Assembly (NCBI RefSeq): GCF_910585845.1
Contig: NZ_CAJUHF010000024.1
Coordinates: 1-49,523 of the forward strand
DNA: 49,523 nt
Source of the DNA: an uncultured Bacteroides sp.
Lineage (GTDB): Bacteria > Bacteroidota > Bacteroidia > Bacteroidales > Bacteroidaceae
Direction: 5' to 3'
Each line of letters opens with the position of its first letter. Position 1 is the first letter of the stretch. A model generated the notes under the pieces. That model did not search any database and was not told the DNA's origin. It saw only the letters and a list, made by a program, of their open reading frames with translations. Shown here one piece after another: positions 1-8,600 of this stretch. A program made the translations under genes and the position numbers.

Positions 1-43
1 TTGGGTGTTTGCTTTGCAATTTGCTGATTTTCAGCGTTTATTG

Positions 44-128
44 CGGAGAGACAGGGATTCGAACCCCGGGTACCTCGCAGTACAACGGTTTTCAAGACCG
101 CCGCAATCGACCACTCTGCCACCTCTCC
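44..128 (-). tRNA. tRNA-Ser (anticodon TGA)
   Basis: Read on the minus strand this 85-nt segment folds as a class II tRNA. It has a GGAGAGG acceptor arm pairing with TCTCTCC, an anticodon stem-loop CGGTC-TTGAAAA-CCG with anticodon TGA, an extended variable arm, and the T-loop motif GGTTCGAATCC. The long variable arm and the TGA anticodon identify tRNA-Ser for UCN codons. The CCA end is not encoded. It is divergent from mutS2. Confidence 0.95.
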
Positions 129-230
129 AAAACTCCTTCTTCAGGGAGTGCTTTTCTCTTAAAGCGGTGCAAAGGTACAAATCATTTTTAATTCTACAAA
201 CTTCCTGCCGTTTTTTTCGCAAATAAATAT

Positions 231-238
231 TACTTTTG
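231..238 (+). promoter_or_regulatory. Bacteroides-type -7 element for mutS2
   Basis: TACTTTTG matches the Bacteroides -7 consensus TAnnTTTG. It ends only 4 nt before the mutS2 ATG, so the transcript would start at or just after the start codon. A T-rich stretch about 20 nt upstream could serve as the -33 region, but no clear TTTG is seen. Confidence 0.55.
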
Positions 239-242
239 CATC

Positions 243-2768
243 ATGATATACCCACAGAACTTTGAACATAAAATAGGTTTCGACCAAATACGCCAGTTGC
301 TAAGCGAAAAATGCCTTAGTACGTTAGGCGAAGAAAGAGTGACCGATATGACATTCTCCGACTGTTATGAAGAAGTAGAAGAACGTCTGAATCTCGTCAC
401 CGAATTTGTCCGTATCATAGAAGAGGAAGATAATTTTCCGGCCCAATACTTTTTTGATGTGCGACCGGCACTGAAACGCATACGTGTAGAAGGAATGTAT
501 TTAGATGAACAGGAATTGTTCGACCTACGCCGCTCGCTGGAGACAATACGCGACATCGTGCGGTTTCTGAAGAAAGAAGATACAGAAGAGGAAGAATCCC
601 CCTACCCTTGCCTATGCCATCTTGCCAAAGATATCTTAGCCTTTCCGCAACTTATTCAAAAGATAAACACCATATTGTCACCTTACGGAAAGATAAAGGA
701 TAACGCTTCTGCCGAACTGGCACGCATCCGCCGCGAACTGACAAATACCATGAACAGTATTTCCCGTTCGCTGAACAGCATCCTGCGCAATGCCCAATCG
801 GAAGGCGTCGTAGATAAGGACGTTACCCCTACCATGCGCGACGGTCGTCTGGTGATCCCTGTAGCACCGGGACTAAAACGAAAAATCAAAGGTATCGTGC
901 ATGATGAATCGGCAAGCGGAAAGACTGTCTTCATCGAACCTGCCGAAGTCGTAGAAGCCAACAATCGTATCCGGGAACTTGAAGCTGACGAACGTAGAGA
1001 AATAATCCGTATCTTAATCGAATTCTCCAATCTGTTGCGCCCTTCCATTCCGAGTGTATTGCAATCGTATGAGTTTCTGGCAGAAATAGACTTCATCCGC
1101 GCCAAAAGCCTGTTTGCCCTACAAATTTCAGGCATAAAGCCCACATTGGAACACACGCAAATACTGGATTGGACCATGGCTGTGCACCCGTTGCTACAGC
1201 TCTCTCTCGCCAAACATGGCAAGAAAATAGTTCCACTGGATATTGAATTGAACAGACAGCAACGCATCCTCATCATATCCGGTCCGAATGCCGGTGGCAA
1301 ATCTGTCTGTCTCAAGACTGTAGGCCTGCTGCAATATATGCTGCAATGTGGTATGCTTATCCCCATGCACGAACGCAGCCATGCAGGCATCTTCAGCAGC
1401 ATATTCATAGACATAGGCGACGAGCAGTCCATAGAAGACGACCTGAGTACCTACTCCTCCCATCTTACAAACATGAAAATCATGATGAAGAACTGCAACG
1501 AGCGGAGCCTCATCCTGATTGATGAATTCGGTGGAGGTACGGAGCCACAGATAGGAGGCGCCATTGCCGAAGCCGTATTGAAGCGTTTCAATCAGAAAAA
1601 AACTTTTGGCGTCATCACTACGCACTATCAGAATCTGAAGCATTTTGCCGAAGATCATGAAGGCGTAGTCAATGGAGCCATGTTGTACGACCGCCACCTG
1701 ATGCAAGCACTCTTCCAACTCCAAATAGGTAATCCCGGAAGTTCGTTTGCTGTAGAGATAGCCCGGAAGATAGGCCTTCCGGAAGACGTCATTGCCGATG
1801 CATCGGAAATCGTAGGCAGTGAATACATCAATGCCGATAAATACTTGCAAGACATCGTACGCGACAAGCGCTACTGGGAAGGAAAACGCCAGACCATCCG
1901 CCAACGCGAAAAATACATGGAAGAGACCATCTCACGTTACCAGACCGAGATGGAAGACTTGCAGAAATCCCGCAAAGAGATCATACGAAAGGCCAAAGAG
2001 GAAGCCGAACAGTTGGTAAAGGAAGCCAATGCCCGAATTGAAAATACCATTCGTACCATCAAAGAGGCACAGGCAGAAAAGGAAAAGACCCGTCAGGCAC
2101 GCCAAGAACTGATTGACTTCCGTGAATCGATGGAAGCCCTCGCCTCTAAAGAACAAGAAGAAAAGATAGCCCGCAAGATGCAGAAACTGCAAGAAAGGCA
2201 GCAACGGAAGAAAGACAAAAAAGCAAAAGAGACAAAAAACGGTCTTTCAGCACAGGAACAGGAAGCACTAAAAGCCAAACAAGAGGCTGAACGCCTGGCA
2301 AGCATCGTTCCTGGTGCAATGGTGAAGATAAAGGGACAGAGTTCGGTGGGCGAAGTAATGGAAGTGAATGGCAAGAACGCCGTCGTTGCTTTCGGCAGCA
2401 TAAAGACTACCGTGAAAGTGGAACGTCTGGAACGCACCAATGCTGCTCCTCAAAAGACAAACAGCTCTGCCAAAAATACATTCCTCAGCACTCAGACGCA
2501 GGATAGCATGTATGAGAAGAAGCTGAACTTCAAACAAGACATTGACGTGCGCGGAATGCGTGGCGATGAAGCACTTCAGGCAGTGACCTACTTCATTGAC
2601 GATGCCATCCTTGTCGGCATGGCACGCGTACGTATCCTCCACGGAACGGGTACAGGCATTTTGCGTACCCTTATCCGCCAATACTTGCAAACCGTTCCCG
2701 GCATAAAGCACTTTGCCGACGAACATGTACAGTTTGGCGGTGCAGGCATTACAGTAGTCGACCTATAA
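243..2768 (+). CDS. mutS2: Endonuclease MutS2 (MutS-like ATPase with Smr nuclease domain)
   Basis: This 841-residue protein has the MutS2 layout. An N-terminal clamp/lever region is followed by a MutS ATPase core with Walker A GPNAGGKS near residue 346 and a Walker B region containing DEFGGGTEP near 424. A long charged coiled coil runs from about 540 to 690, and a C-terminal Smr domain carries DVRGMRG and HGTGTGIL from about 765. There is no N-terminal mismatch-binding domain, which separates it from MutS1. The family suppresses homologous recombination and, in Firmicutes, also acts on collided ribosomes; which role applies here is inference. No Shine-Dalgarno sequence is visible. The start MIYPQNFE is chosen because the MutS2-like sequence begins there. 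The serine dehydratase gene follows after 13 nt and is probably co-transcribed. Confidence 0.95.
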   Translation: MIYPQNFEHKIGFDQIRQLLSEKCLSTLGEERVTDMTFSDCYEEVEERLNLVTEFVRIIEEEDNFPAQYFFDVRPALKRIRVEGMYLDEQELFDLRRSLETIRDIVRFLKKEDTEEEESPYPCLCHLAKDILAFPQLIQKINTILSPYGKIKDNASAELARIRRELTNTMNSISRSLNSILRNAQSEGVVDKDVTPTMRDGRLVIPVAPGLKRKIKGIVHDESASGKTVFIEPAEVVEANNRIRELEADERREIIRILIEFSNLLRPSIPSVLQSYEFLAEIDFIRAKSLFALQISGIKPTLEHTQILDWTMAVHPLLQLSLAKHGKKIVPLDIELNRQQRILIISGPNAGGKSVCLKTVGLLQYMLQCGMLIPMHERSHAGIFSSIFIDIGDEQSIEDDLSTYSSHLTNMKIMMKNCNERSLILIDEFGGGTEPQIGGAIAEAVLKRFNQKKTFGVITTHYQNLKHFAEDHEGVVNGAMLYDRHLMQALFQLQIGNPGSSFAVEIARKIGLPEDVIADASEIVGSEYINADKYLQDIVRDKRYWEGKRQTIRQREKYMEETISRYQTEMEDLQKSRKEIIRKAKEEAEQLVKEANARIENTIRTIKEAQAEKEKTRQARQELIDFRESMEALASKEQEEKIARKMQKLQERQQRKKDKKAKETKNGLSAQEQEALKAKQEAERLASIVPGAMVKIKGQSSVGEVMEVNGKNAVVAFGSIKTTVKVERLERTNAAPQKTNSSAKNTFLSTQTQDSMYEKKLNFKQDIDVRGMRGDEALQAVTYFIDDAILVGMARVRILHGTGTGILRTLIRQYLQTVPGIKHFADEHVQFGGAGITVVDL

Positions 2769-2781
2769 ACATATATCAGAC

Positions 2782-3999
2782 ATGAAATCAATCAAAGAAC
2801 TCTATCGTATCGGCATAGGTCCTTCGAGCAGTCACACAATGGGACCTCGCAAAGCCGCTGAATTGTTTCTGAAGAAACACCCGGAAGCCTCTTCTTTTGA
2901 AGTCACTCTATACGGCAGCCTCGCAGCTACAGGCAAAGGGCACATGACCAATATCGCCATTACGGAAACGCTGCAACCCGTTGCTCCGGTAAAGATCATT
3001 TGGGAACCGAAAATATTCCTCCCTTTCCACCCCAACGGGATGAAGTTTGTATCCTTGGATGCAGAAGGTAAAGAGACTGATTCTTGGACAGTCTTCAGTG
3101 TGGGTGGCGGAGCTTTGGCTGAAGAGAACAATGACACTTCCGCCGTCAACACGCCAGACATCTACGACATGAACCACATGACCGAAATTCTGCAATGGTG
3201 CGAAAGAACCGGAAAAAGCTACTGGGAGTACGTAAAGGAGTGTGAAGAGGAAGACATTTGGGACTATCTGAACGAAGTATGGAAAACCATGCAGGCGGCT
3301 GTTCGCCGTGGATTGGAACAGGAAGGTGTATTGCCCGGTCCGCTGAATCTGCGCCGAAAAGCCTCAACCTATTACATACGTGCCAGTGGCTACAAGCAAT
3401 CCCTGCAATCACGCGGATTGGTATTTGCCTACGCCCTTGCCGTAAGCGAAGAGAACGCTTCGGGCGGAACCATCGTAACTGCCCCTACATGCGGCTCATG
3501 TGGTGTAGTACCGGCAGTACTTTATCACCTTGCCAAGAGTCGGGATTTTAGTGATGTACGCATTCTGCGTGCCCTTGCCACGGCCGGCCTTATTGGAAAT
3601 ATTGTGAAGACCAACGCCTCTATTTCAGGAGCGGAAGCAGGATGCCAGGCAGAGGTAGGTGTGGCTTGTTCCATGGCTTCAGCAGCTGCCAACCAACTGT
3701 TCGGCGGCAGTCCCGCCCAGATAGAATATGCAGCCGAAATGGGGTTAGAACATCATTTAGGTATGACGTGCGATCCTGTTTGCGGGTTGGTGCAAATCCC
3801 TTGCATCGAACGGAATGCATACGCTGCCGCCCGTGCTTTGGACGCCAATCTTTATTCTTCTTTTACCGACGGAATGCACCGTGTTTCTTTTGATAAAGTA
3901 GTGACAGTAATGAAAGAAACCGGAAATGACCTGCCTTCACTCTACAAAGAAACCAGCGAAGGTGGATTGGCTAAAGATTATCATCCTATGGGAGAGTGA
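2782..3999 (+). CDS. sdaA: L-serine ammonia-lyase (iron-sulfur L-serine dehydratase)
   Basis: The enzyme deaminates L-serine to pyruvate and ammonia using a [4Fe-4S] cluster. The 405-residue chain is the single-polypeptide form. The beta domain begins with YRIGIGPSSSHTMGP at residues 7-21, and the alpha domain follows with PTCGSCGVVPA near 235-245, a GAEAGCQAEVG segment and CDPVCGLVQIPC. The conserved cysteines are those expected to hold the cluster. It starts 13 nt after mutS2 on the same strand and is likely in the same transcript, though the two functions are not obviously linked. A hairpin overlapping the stop codon may terminate it. Confidence 0.95.
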   Translation: MKSIKELYRIGIGPSSSHTMGPRKAAELFLKKHPEASSFEVTLYGSLAATGKGHMTNIAITETLQPVAPVKIIWEPKIFLPFHPNGMKFVSLDAEGKETDSWTVFSVGGGALAEENNDTSAVNTPDIYDMNHMTEILQWCERTGKSYWEYVKECEEEDIWDYLNEVWKTMQAAVRRGLEQEGVLPGPLNLRRKASTYYIRASGYKQSLQSRGLVFAYALAVSEENASGGTIVTAPTCGSCGVVPAVLYHLAKSRDFSDVRILRALATAGLIGNIVKTNASISGAEAGCQAEVGVACSMASAAANQLFGGSPAQIEYAAEMGLEHHLGMTCDPVCGLVQIPCIERNAYAAARALDANLYSSFTDGMHRVSFDKVVTVMKETGNDLPSLYKETSEGGLAKDYHPMGE

Positions 4000-4014
4000 T
4001 TCATTCACTCCCCC
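3990..4014. terminator. Hairpin between convergent sdaA and lipoprotein genes
   Basis: GGGAGAGTGA and TCACTCCCCC form a 10-bp stem with one mismatch and a short loop. The left arm contains the sdaA stop codon. The position between convergent genes fits a terminator, although the downstream tract is only moderately T-rich. Confidence 0.5.
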
Positions 4015-4025
4015 TTCCCTTTAGT

Positions 4026-4580
4026 TTAGTTCATGCTGTCCGTCGGATGTAAATCTTCCAACAGTTCTTCTTTCATCATGGTTATTTTCCCATCCGGCGT
4101 TATAGTCAACGACAAAGGGATATAAAGGTCGGTCTGCGGATAACAGATACTTGCTGCGTACACAATCCCTTTTGGAGTCGTTTTATCATACACAAGACCT
4201 TCCAGGATAAATTGTTTCATATATTTAGCGTCTACCAATGAAGCGAAGTCTCCTTTGGTGAAAACTTTATCTACAATGGTTTTTCCGCCGGAAGTTAAGC
4301 GCAATGAAATACTGTTATCCACGAATTTTTCTCCTTCTTCATTGGTCACAATGGGTAAATGGTCATCGGGACGACGAACCACTTTGGACTGATAATCTTT
4401 GCCTCTATAAGTAAACGTTGTTTTAATATCAGATACCTGCATGCGTTGTAGACCATTAGCATCTACAGAATCTTTCATCAGTACCTGTATATCCGAGTCA
4501 TCTCCTCTTTTCTGTGAAGAACAAGCAGTCAGCAAACACAACGCTACCCCTATACAGAAGTAAAAAATGTTTCTCATCAC
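4026..4580 (-). CDS. Putative lipoprotein (DUF4738-like)
   Basis: The 184-residue product opens with a hydrophobic signal segment ending in a lipobox (LLTAC, Cys20), so it should be a lipid-anchored envelope protein. The remainder is a small beta-rich domain with no catalytic motif I can name. It resembles Bacteroides proteins annotated as DUF4738, and that family name is given from memory. It is transcribed convergently with sdaA and stands alone. Confidence 0.75.
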   Translation of the reverse strand: MMRNIFYFCIGVALCLLTACSSQKRGDDSDIQVLMKDSVDANGLQRMQVSDIKTTFTYRGKDYQSKVVRRPDDHLPIVTNEEGEKFVDNSISLRLTSGGKTIVDKVFTKGDFASLVDAKYMKQFILEGLVYDKTTPKGIVYAASICYPQTDLYIPLSLTITPDGKITMMKEELLEDLHPTDSMN

Positions 4581-4656
4581 ATCATTTGTTTACAATTAAT
4601 GGGAACAAAGAAACAAAAAGAGAGGCAAAAATACAAGAAAAAGACAAAATAAATAA

Positions 4657-4686
4657 AAGACGGGCGAACCACCGTCCGCCCGTCTT
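4657..4686 (-). terminator. Strong GC-rich hairpin, minus-strand terminator
   Basis: AAGACGGGCG and CGCCCGTCTT form a perfect 10-bp stem around a 10-nt loop. On the minus strand it is followed by a T-rich run. It would end a leftward transcript coming from 4.7-5.6 kb, where I see no convincing gene, so the upstream gene may have been lost or may be non-coding. Confidence 0.6.
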
Positions 4687-5234
4687 AAACTAATACCTGT
4701 TTATGTATATCATACCTATTGAATTATATATTTATAAGACAAAAAGCAAGATAGAAGGTTTAATAGAATGTTCTTCTTTAACAAAAAACAAGATAATGAA
4801 ACATATAACCTATAGTAATGGTACGCTGATGCATCTTTACTAATCCTTTGAAAGTAGCGTAATAGTTGGATACCGAGTTGATAGACATTAGCGATTATTA
4901 TGTTCAAGTTACTTGGTGTTCAACAAGTATTCACGGAACTTCAAGTCCATATTCACATCGCCAAAGGTGCATTACCCTTTGACGAATCACTAAACCAACA
5001 ATAATAGAATGTCCGTATTCTGAGTATGTTTACATAAATAGCCGAGTATGTTTACATAAATAGCAAAGTATCTTAAGATACTTTACTGAACATCTCTACA
5101 TGCTATTTTTCCTGATTTCTTCTTGTCTGGTAGAAAACAGCACTATCGTATTCATATAGTCCATTGATAGATTCCATCACACGGCTTACCCGTTTAGAAC
5201 TTCGCTTTGTAAACTGGTACTATTCCACAATCAA
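4687..5234. other. Gene-poor spacer with short repeats
   Basis: No credible coding region is seen; the short open frames here have unusual composition and no ribosome site. The stretch is AT-rich. It contains a tandem pair of a 22-nt unit (5022-5043 and 5044-5064, unit beginning GAGTATGTTTACATA) followed directly by a perfect 20-bp palindrome at 5065-5084. It lies between a minus-strand terminator and the left copy of the dnaK 3' end. Confidence 0.6.
5065..5084. repeat. Perfect 20-bp palindrome next to a 22-nt tandem pair
   Basis: AAAGTATCTTAAGATACTTT is a perfect palindrome. It directly follows two tandem copies of a 22-nt unit starting at 5022 and 5044. It could be an operator or a recombinase site; no function is established. 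Confidence 0.7.
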
Positions 5235-5255
5235 CAACCATGTTCCCATAAATAC

Positions 5256-5288
5256 AAAAGCTTGCAGCTCAATGAGCTGCAAGCTTTT
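5256..5288 (-). terminator. Terminator hairpin in left dnaK-end copy
   Basis: AAAAGCTTGCAGCTC and GAGCTGCAAGCTTTT form a perfect 15-bp stem with an AAT loop. It corresponds to the dnaK terminator at 12212-12244, with paired changes that keep the stem. Confidence 0.75.
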
Positions 5289-5321
5289 GCTTATTGTTTA
5301 TTATCTATTTCCTTATCGAAA

Positions 5322-5351
5322 TCATTTGACCTCCTCAAAATCAACATTATC
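5322..5351 (-). pseudogene. dnaK 3'-terminal remnant (ten codons)
   Basis: On the minus strand this reads D-N-V-D-F-E-E-V-K-stop, matching the intact DnaK C-terminus Q-D-A-D-F-E-E-V-K-stop at 12278-12307. The preceding in-frame triplet is a stop and no further DnaK homology is seen, so only the gene end is present. The differences show it is not a fresh duplicate. Confidence 0.8.
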
Positions 5352-5530
5352 TCAGTATGAGCAACTTGCGTACACGTGTTGCAATTATATCGCAAATCCG
5401 AAAATAAGCACCCATAAGCAACCACAACTCTTGACTGTAAAAGTACGATTTTTGTTCATAAATAAAGAGATGTAAACGCATAAAAATCAAAAGTATGGCA
5501 CAAATTTAACAGAATCTCCACTTTTATCCT

Positions 5531-5538
5531 TACCTTTG
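5531..5538 (+). promoter_or_regulatory. -7 element upstream of the fusion helicase
   Basis: TACCTTTG matches TAnnTTTG exactly and lies 95 nt before the helicase start. A clear -33 TTTG is not seen at the right distance. A direct repeat of TTGTAC (5536 and 5556, 20-bp period) overlaps the start region. Confidence 0.5.
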
Positions 5539-5633
5539 TACATGATATTGGGGAGTTGTACCCTAACAATTATAAGGAAACGATGCAGATATATAACAAA
5601 TTCAAGTTGTAAAACTATTTATTATATTGAGAT

Positions 5634-8600
5634 ATGTCAATATGGAGCAAACTCATAGGAATCAAGAAAACCGAGGATAGAAACAATATCATCGGCAATA
5701 AAACCACCTCTGTACCATGTAGTGCCCACAATTATGCCATAGTAGATGTTGAAATAGGCTTGAAAGACCATAGAATCCATGATATAGGAGCCCTCAAGCA
5801 CGATAACACGACATTTCATAAAACCTCAAAAGAAGAACTATTCATTTTCTTAAACGATGTAGACTACATCTGCGGACACAATATCGTTCACCATGATGCT
5901 AAATACTTGTTTACGGACAAAATATGCCGTTGGATTTTAGTTGATACACTTTATGTTTCCCCTTTACTGTTCCCTGAACACCCTTACCACAGGCTTGTGA
6001 AAGATGACAAACTGATGAGCGAACAAATGAACAATCCGGTGAACGATTGCAAGAAAGCAAAAGACTTATTGTTGGATGAAATAGCATGCTGGCATTCATT
6101 ACGGAAAGAAAAGTGTATACTATTTGCATCGCTGCTGAAGGGCAAGAAGGAATTTGAAGGATTTCTCAGTATGGTAAGTGCGGAGTATATCCATAAAGGA
6201 ATACCTGAACTTATTAAAGAACTTTATGCCGGAAAGATTTGCCAACATGCCGATCTTAACATGCTCATCAACCAATATCCATGCGGATTGGCATACGCAT
6301 TGGCTCTGATTGACACCACCGATTACCGCTCCATCACTCCCGGATGGGTACTTTATAATTATCCGGAAGTGGAATTTATCATAAAACTCCTGCGATACAC
6401 AACTTGTAAAGAAAGCTGCGACTACTGCCATACGCAATTGGATGTGCTCCATAACCTAAAAACATTTTTCGGATATGAGCGCTTCCGGACATACGAAGGC
6501 GAGCCACTACAAGAACGTGCTGCCCAAGCTGCGGTAAAAGGGAAATCGCTGCTGGCAATATTTCCTACTGGCGGTGGTAAATCACTTACCTTCCAACTGC
6601 CTGCACTCATGGCGGGACATTCCGTGCACGGGCTTACGGTTGTCATCTCCCCCTTGCAGTCCTTGATGAAAGACCAGGTAGATAACCTTGCCGACAGAGG
6701 CATCACGGATGCCGTAACCATAAATGGGATGTTAGATCCCATCACAAGATCGCTGTCAATACAAAGAGTACAAGACGGAGAAGCCTCGTTGTTGTATATC
6801 TCTCCCGAGATGCTCCGTTCAAAAACAATCGAGAAAATATTGATGACGCGCCACGTTGTAAGGTTTGTGATAGACGAAGCGCACTGCTTTTCTTCATGGG
6901 GGCAGGATTTCAGAGTTGACTATCTCTACATTGGCAAATTCATCCAAAAATACCAGCAAAAGAAAAAATGCAAAACCCCGATACCTATATCCTGTTTCAC
7001 GGCCACGGCAAAACAGAAAGTAATCCAAGACATCTGTGACTATTTCAAGCAGACTTTGGATTTGAACTTGGAATTATTCGCATCAACAGCCTCAAGAACA
7101 AATCTACACTATTCCGTCATACATGTAGAGAATGACAATGACAAATATTTAAAACTGAGAGAACTTGTAGCAGAAGCCTATTGTCCGACAATTGTTTACG
7201 TGTCACGCACTAAATGGACAAAGGAACTGGCTGCAAAACTGACTCGTGACGGTTACAAGGCACTCCCTTTCAATGGGAAAATGGAAGCCGATGAAAAAAT
7301 TGCCAACCAAGATGCTTTTATGAACGATCAGGCACACATCATCGTGGCTACGTCTGCATTTGGTATGGGAGTCGATAAGAAAGATGTCGGTCTTGTAGTT
7401 CATTATGATATTTCCGATTCGCTGGAAAATTATGTACAGGAAGCTGGCAGGGCAGGTCGTGATCCTGGCCTTAGCGCACGTTGTTATGTGCTTTACAGTG
7501 ACAATGATTTGGACAAGCATTTTATATTGCTAAACCAAACGAAACTTAGCATTAGTGAAATACAACAGATATGGAAAGCCGTCAAAGACCTTACCAAACA
7601 CCGTATGAAAGTCAACTGTTCTGCGTTGGAAATTGCCCGACAAGCAGGATGGGATGATTCGGTATCTGACATTGAGACCCGTGTACGAACAGCATTAGCT
7701 GCTTTGGAACAAAGCGGATACTTGGTAAGAGGGAACAATGTACCTCATGTATATGCCACGGGAATAATGGTAAAGAATATGGATGAAGCAAGAGAACGCA
7801 TAGCAGCATCACTACTTTTTGGCAGCGATGAAATGGAAAAGGCAGTACTTATCATCAAGTCATTGATTTCTCAAAAACATATCGCCAAGGCTCAGGATTC
7901 GGAAGCAGAATCACGAATCGATTATCTAGCAGACATGTTGGGACTGAGCAAAAGAGATGTTATATCTGTAGTGGAGCGCATGCGACAGGAAGGTATATTG
8001 GCAGACAGCAAAGATATATCTGCCTATTTGCAGGATGCAGGTGATTCGGAACGAAAATCGCAATTGCTTCTTGAACGTTTCGCCAAACTTGAGCAATACA
8101 TCCTCAATCACATTCCCGATGAGTCTTTACGAATATCATGCAAACAACTGAATGAGAATGCCGTGAACGACGGTATCAACACCTCCAAAGAAAAAGACAT
8201 TCGGACATTACTCTATTTTCTCACCGTCAAGGGATATACGCGTAAAAAAGAAGATGCGGTTCATAATATAGAAATAAGTCGTCAGGCAGACTTAGAGTCT
8301 ACCATCAGGCGATTTGAAAAACGATTGGAGATAAGTCGCTTTTCCGTGGAGTGGCTATACAGATTGGCTTTAGATGCAGAAGCGAAAAATGTACCCAGCA
8401 AAGCCATCCAATTCTCCGTGGTAGAACTTTTGAACCAAATAAAATCAAGTTCTCAATCTCTTTTCGGGGGACTTGACGACATTCAATTGGAAGACGTGGA
8501 AGAAGCACTTCTGTATTTGTCGAAAATCGGTTCACTAAAACTTGAAGGCGGATTTTTGGTACTTTATAATGCCATGAATATCCAAAGAATAAAGGATAAC

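Larger units (their letters stand above)
5235..5351 (-). repeat. Left copy of dnaK 3' end plus terminator (island boundary)
   Basis: This 117-bp segment aligns with 12189-12307 in direct orientation, with about 15 substitutions and two single-base gaps by hand alignment. On the minus strand it contains the last codons of dnaK, the stop codon, the trailer and the terminator hairpin. The pair brackets the helicase and AlbA_2 genes and looks like the two junctions of an element that used the dnaK 3' end as its target. Confidence 0.85.

Noticed and set aside
4716..4907. 63-codon minus-strand open frame in the spacer
   Set aside because: AT-rich low-complexity composition, no ribosome site and no recognisable motif.
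5164..5475. Open frame of 103 codons over the left dnaK-end repeat
   Set aside because: It runs antisense through the terminator and the dnaK remnant and has no family resemblance.
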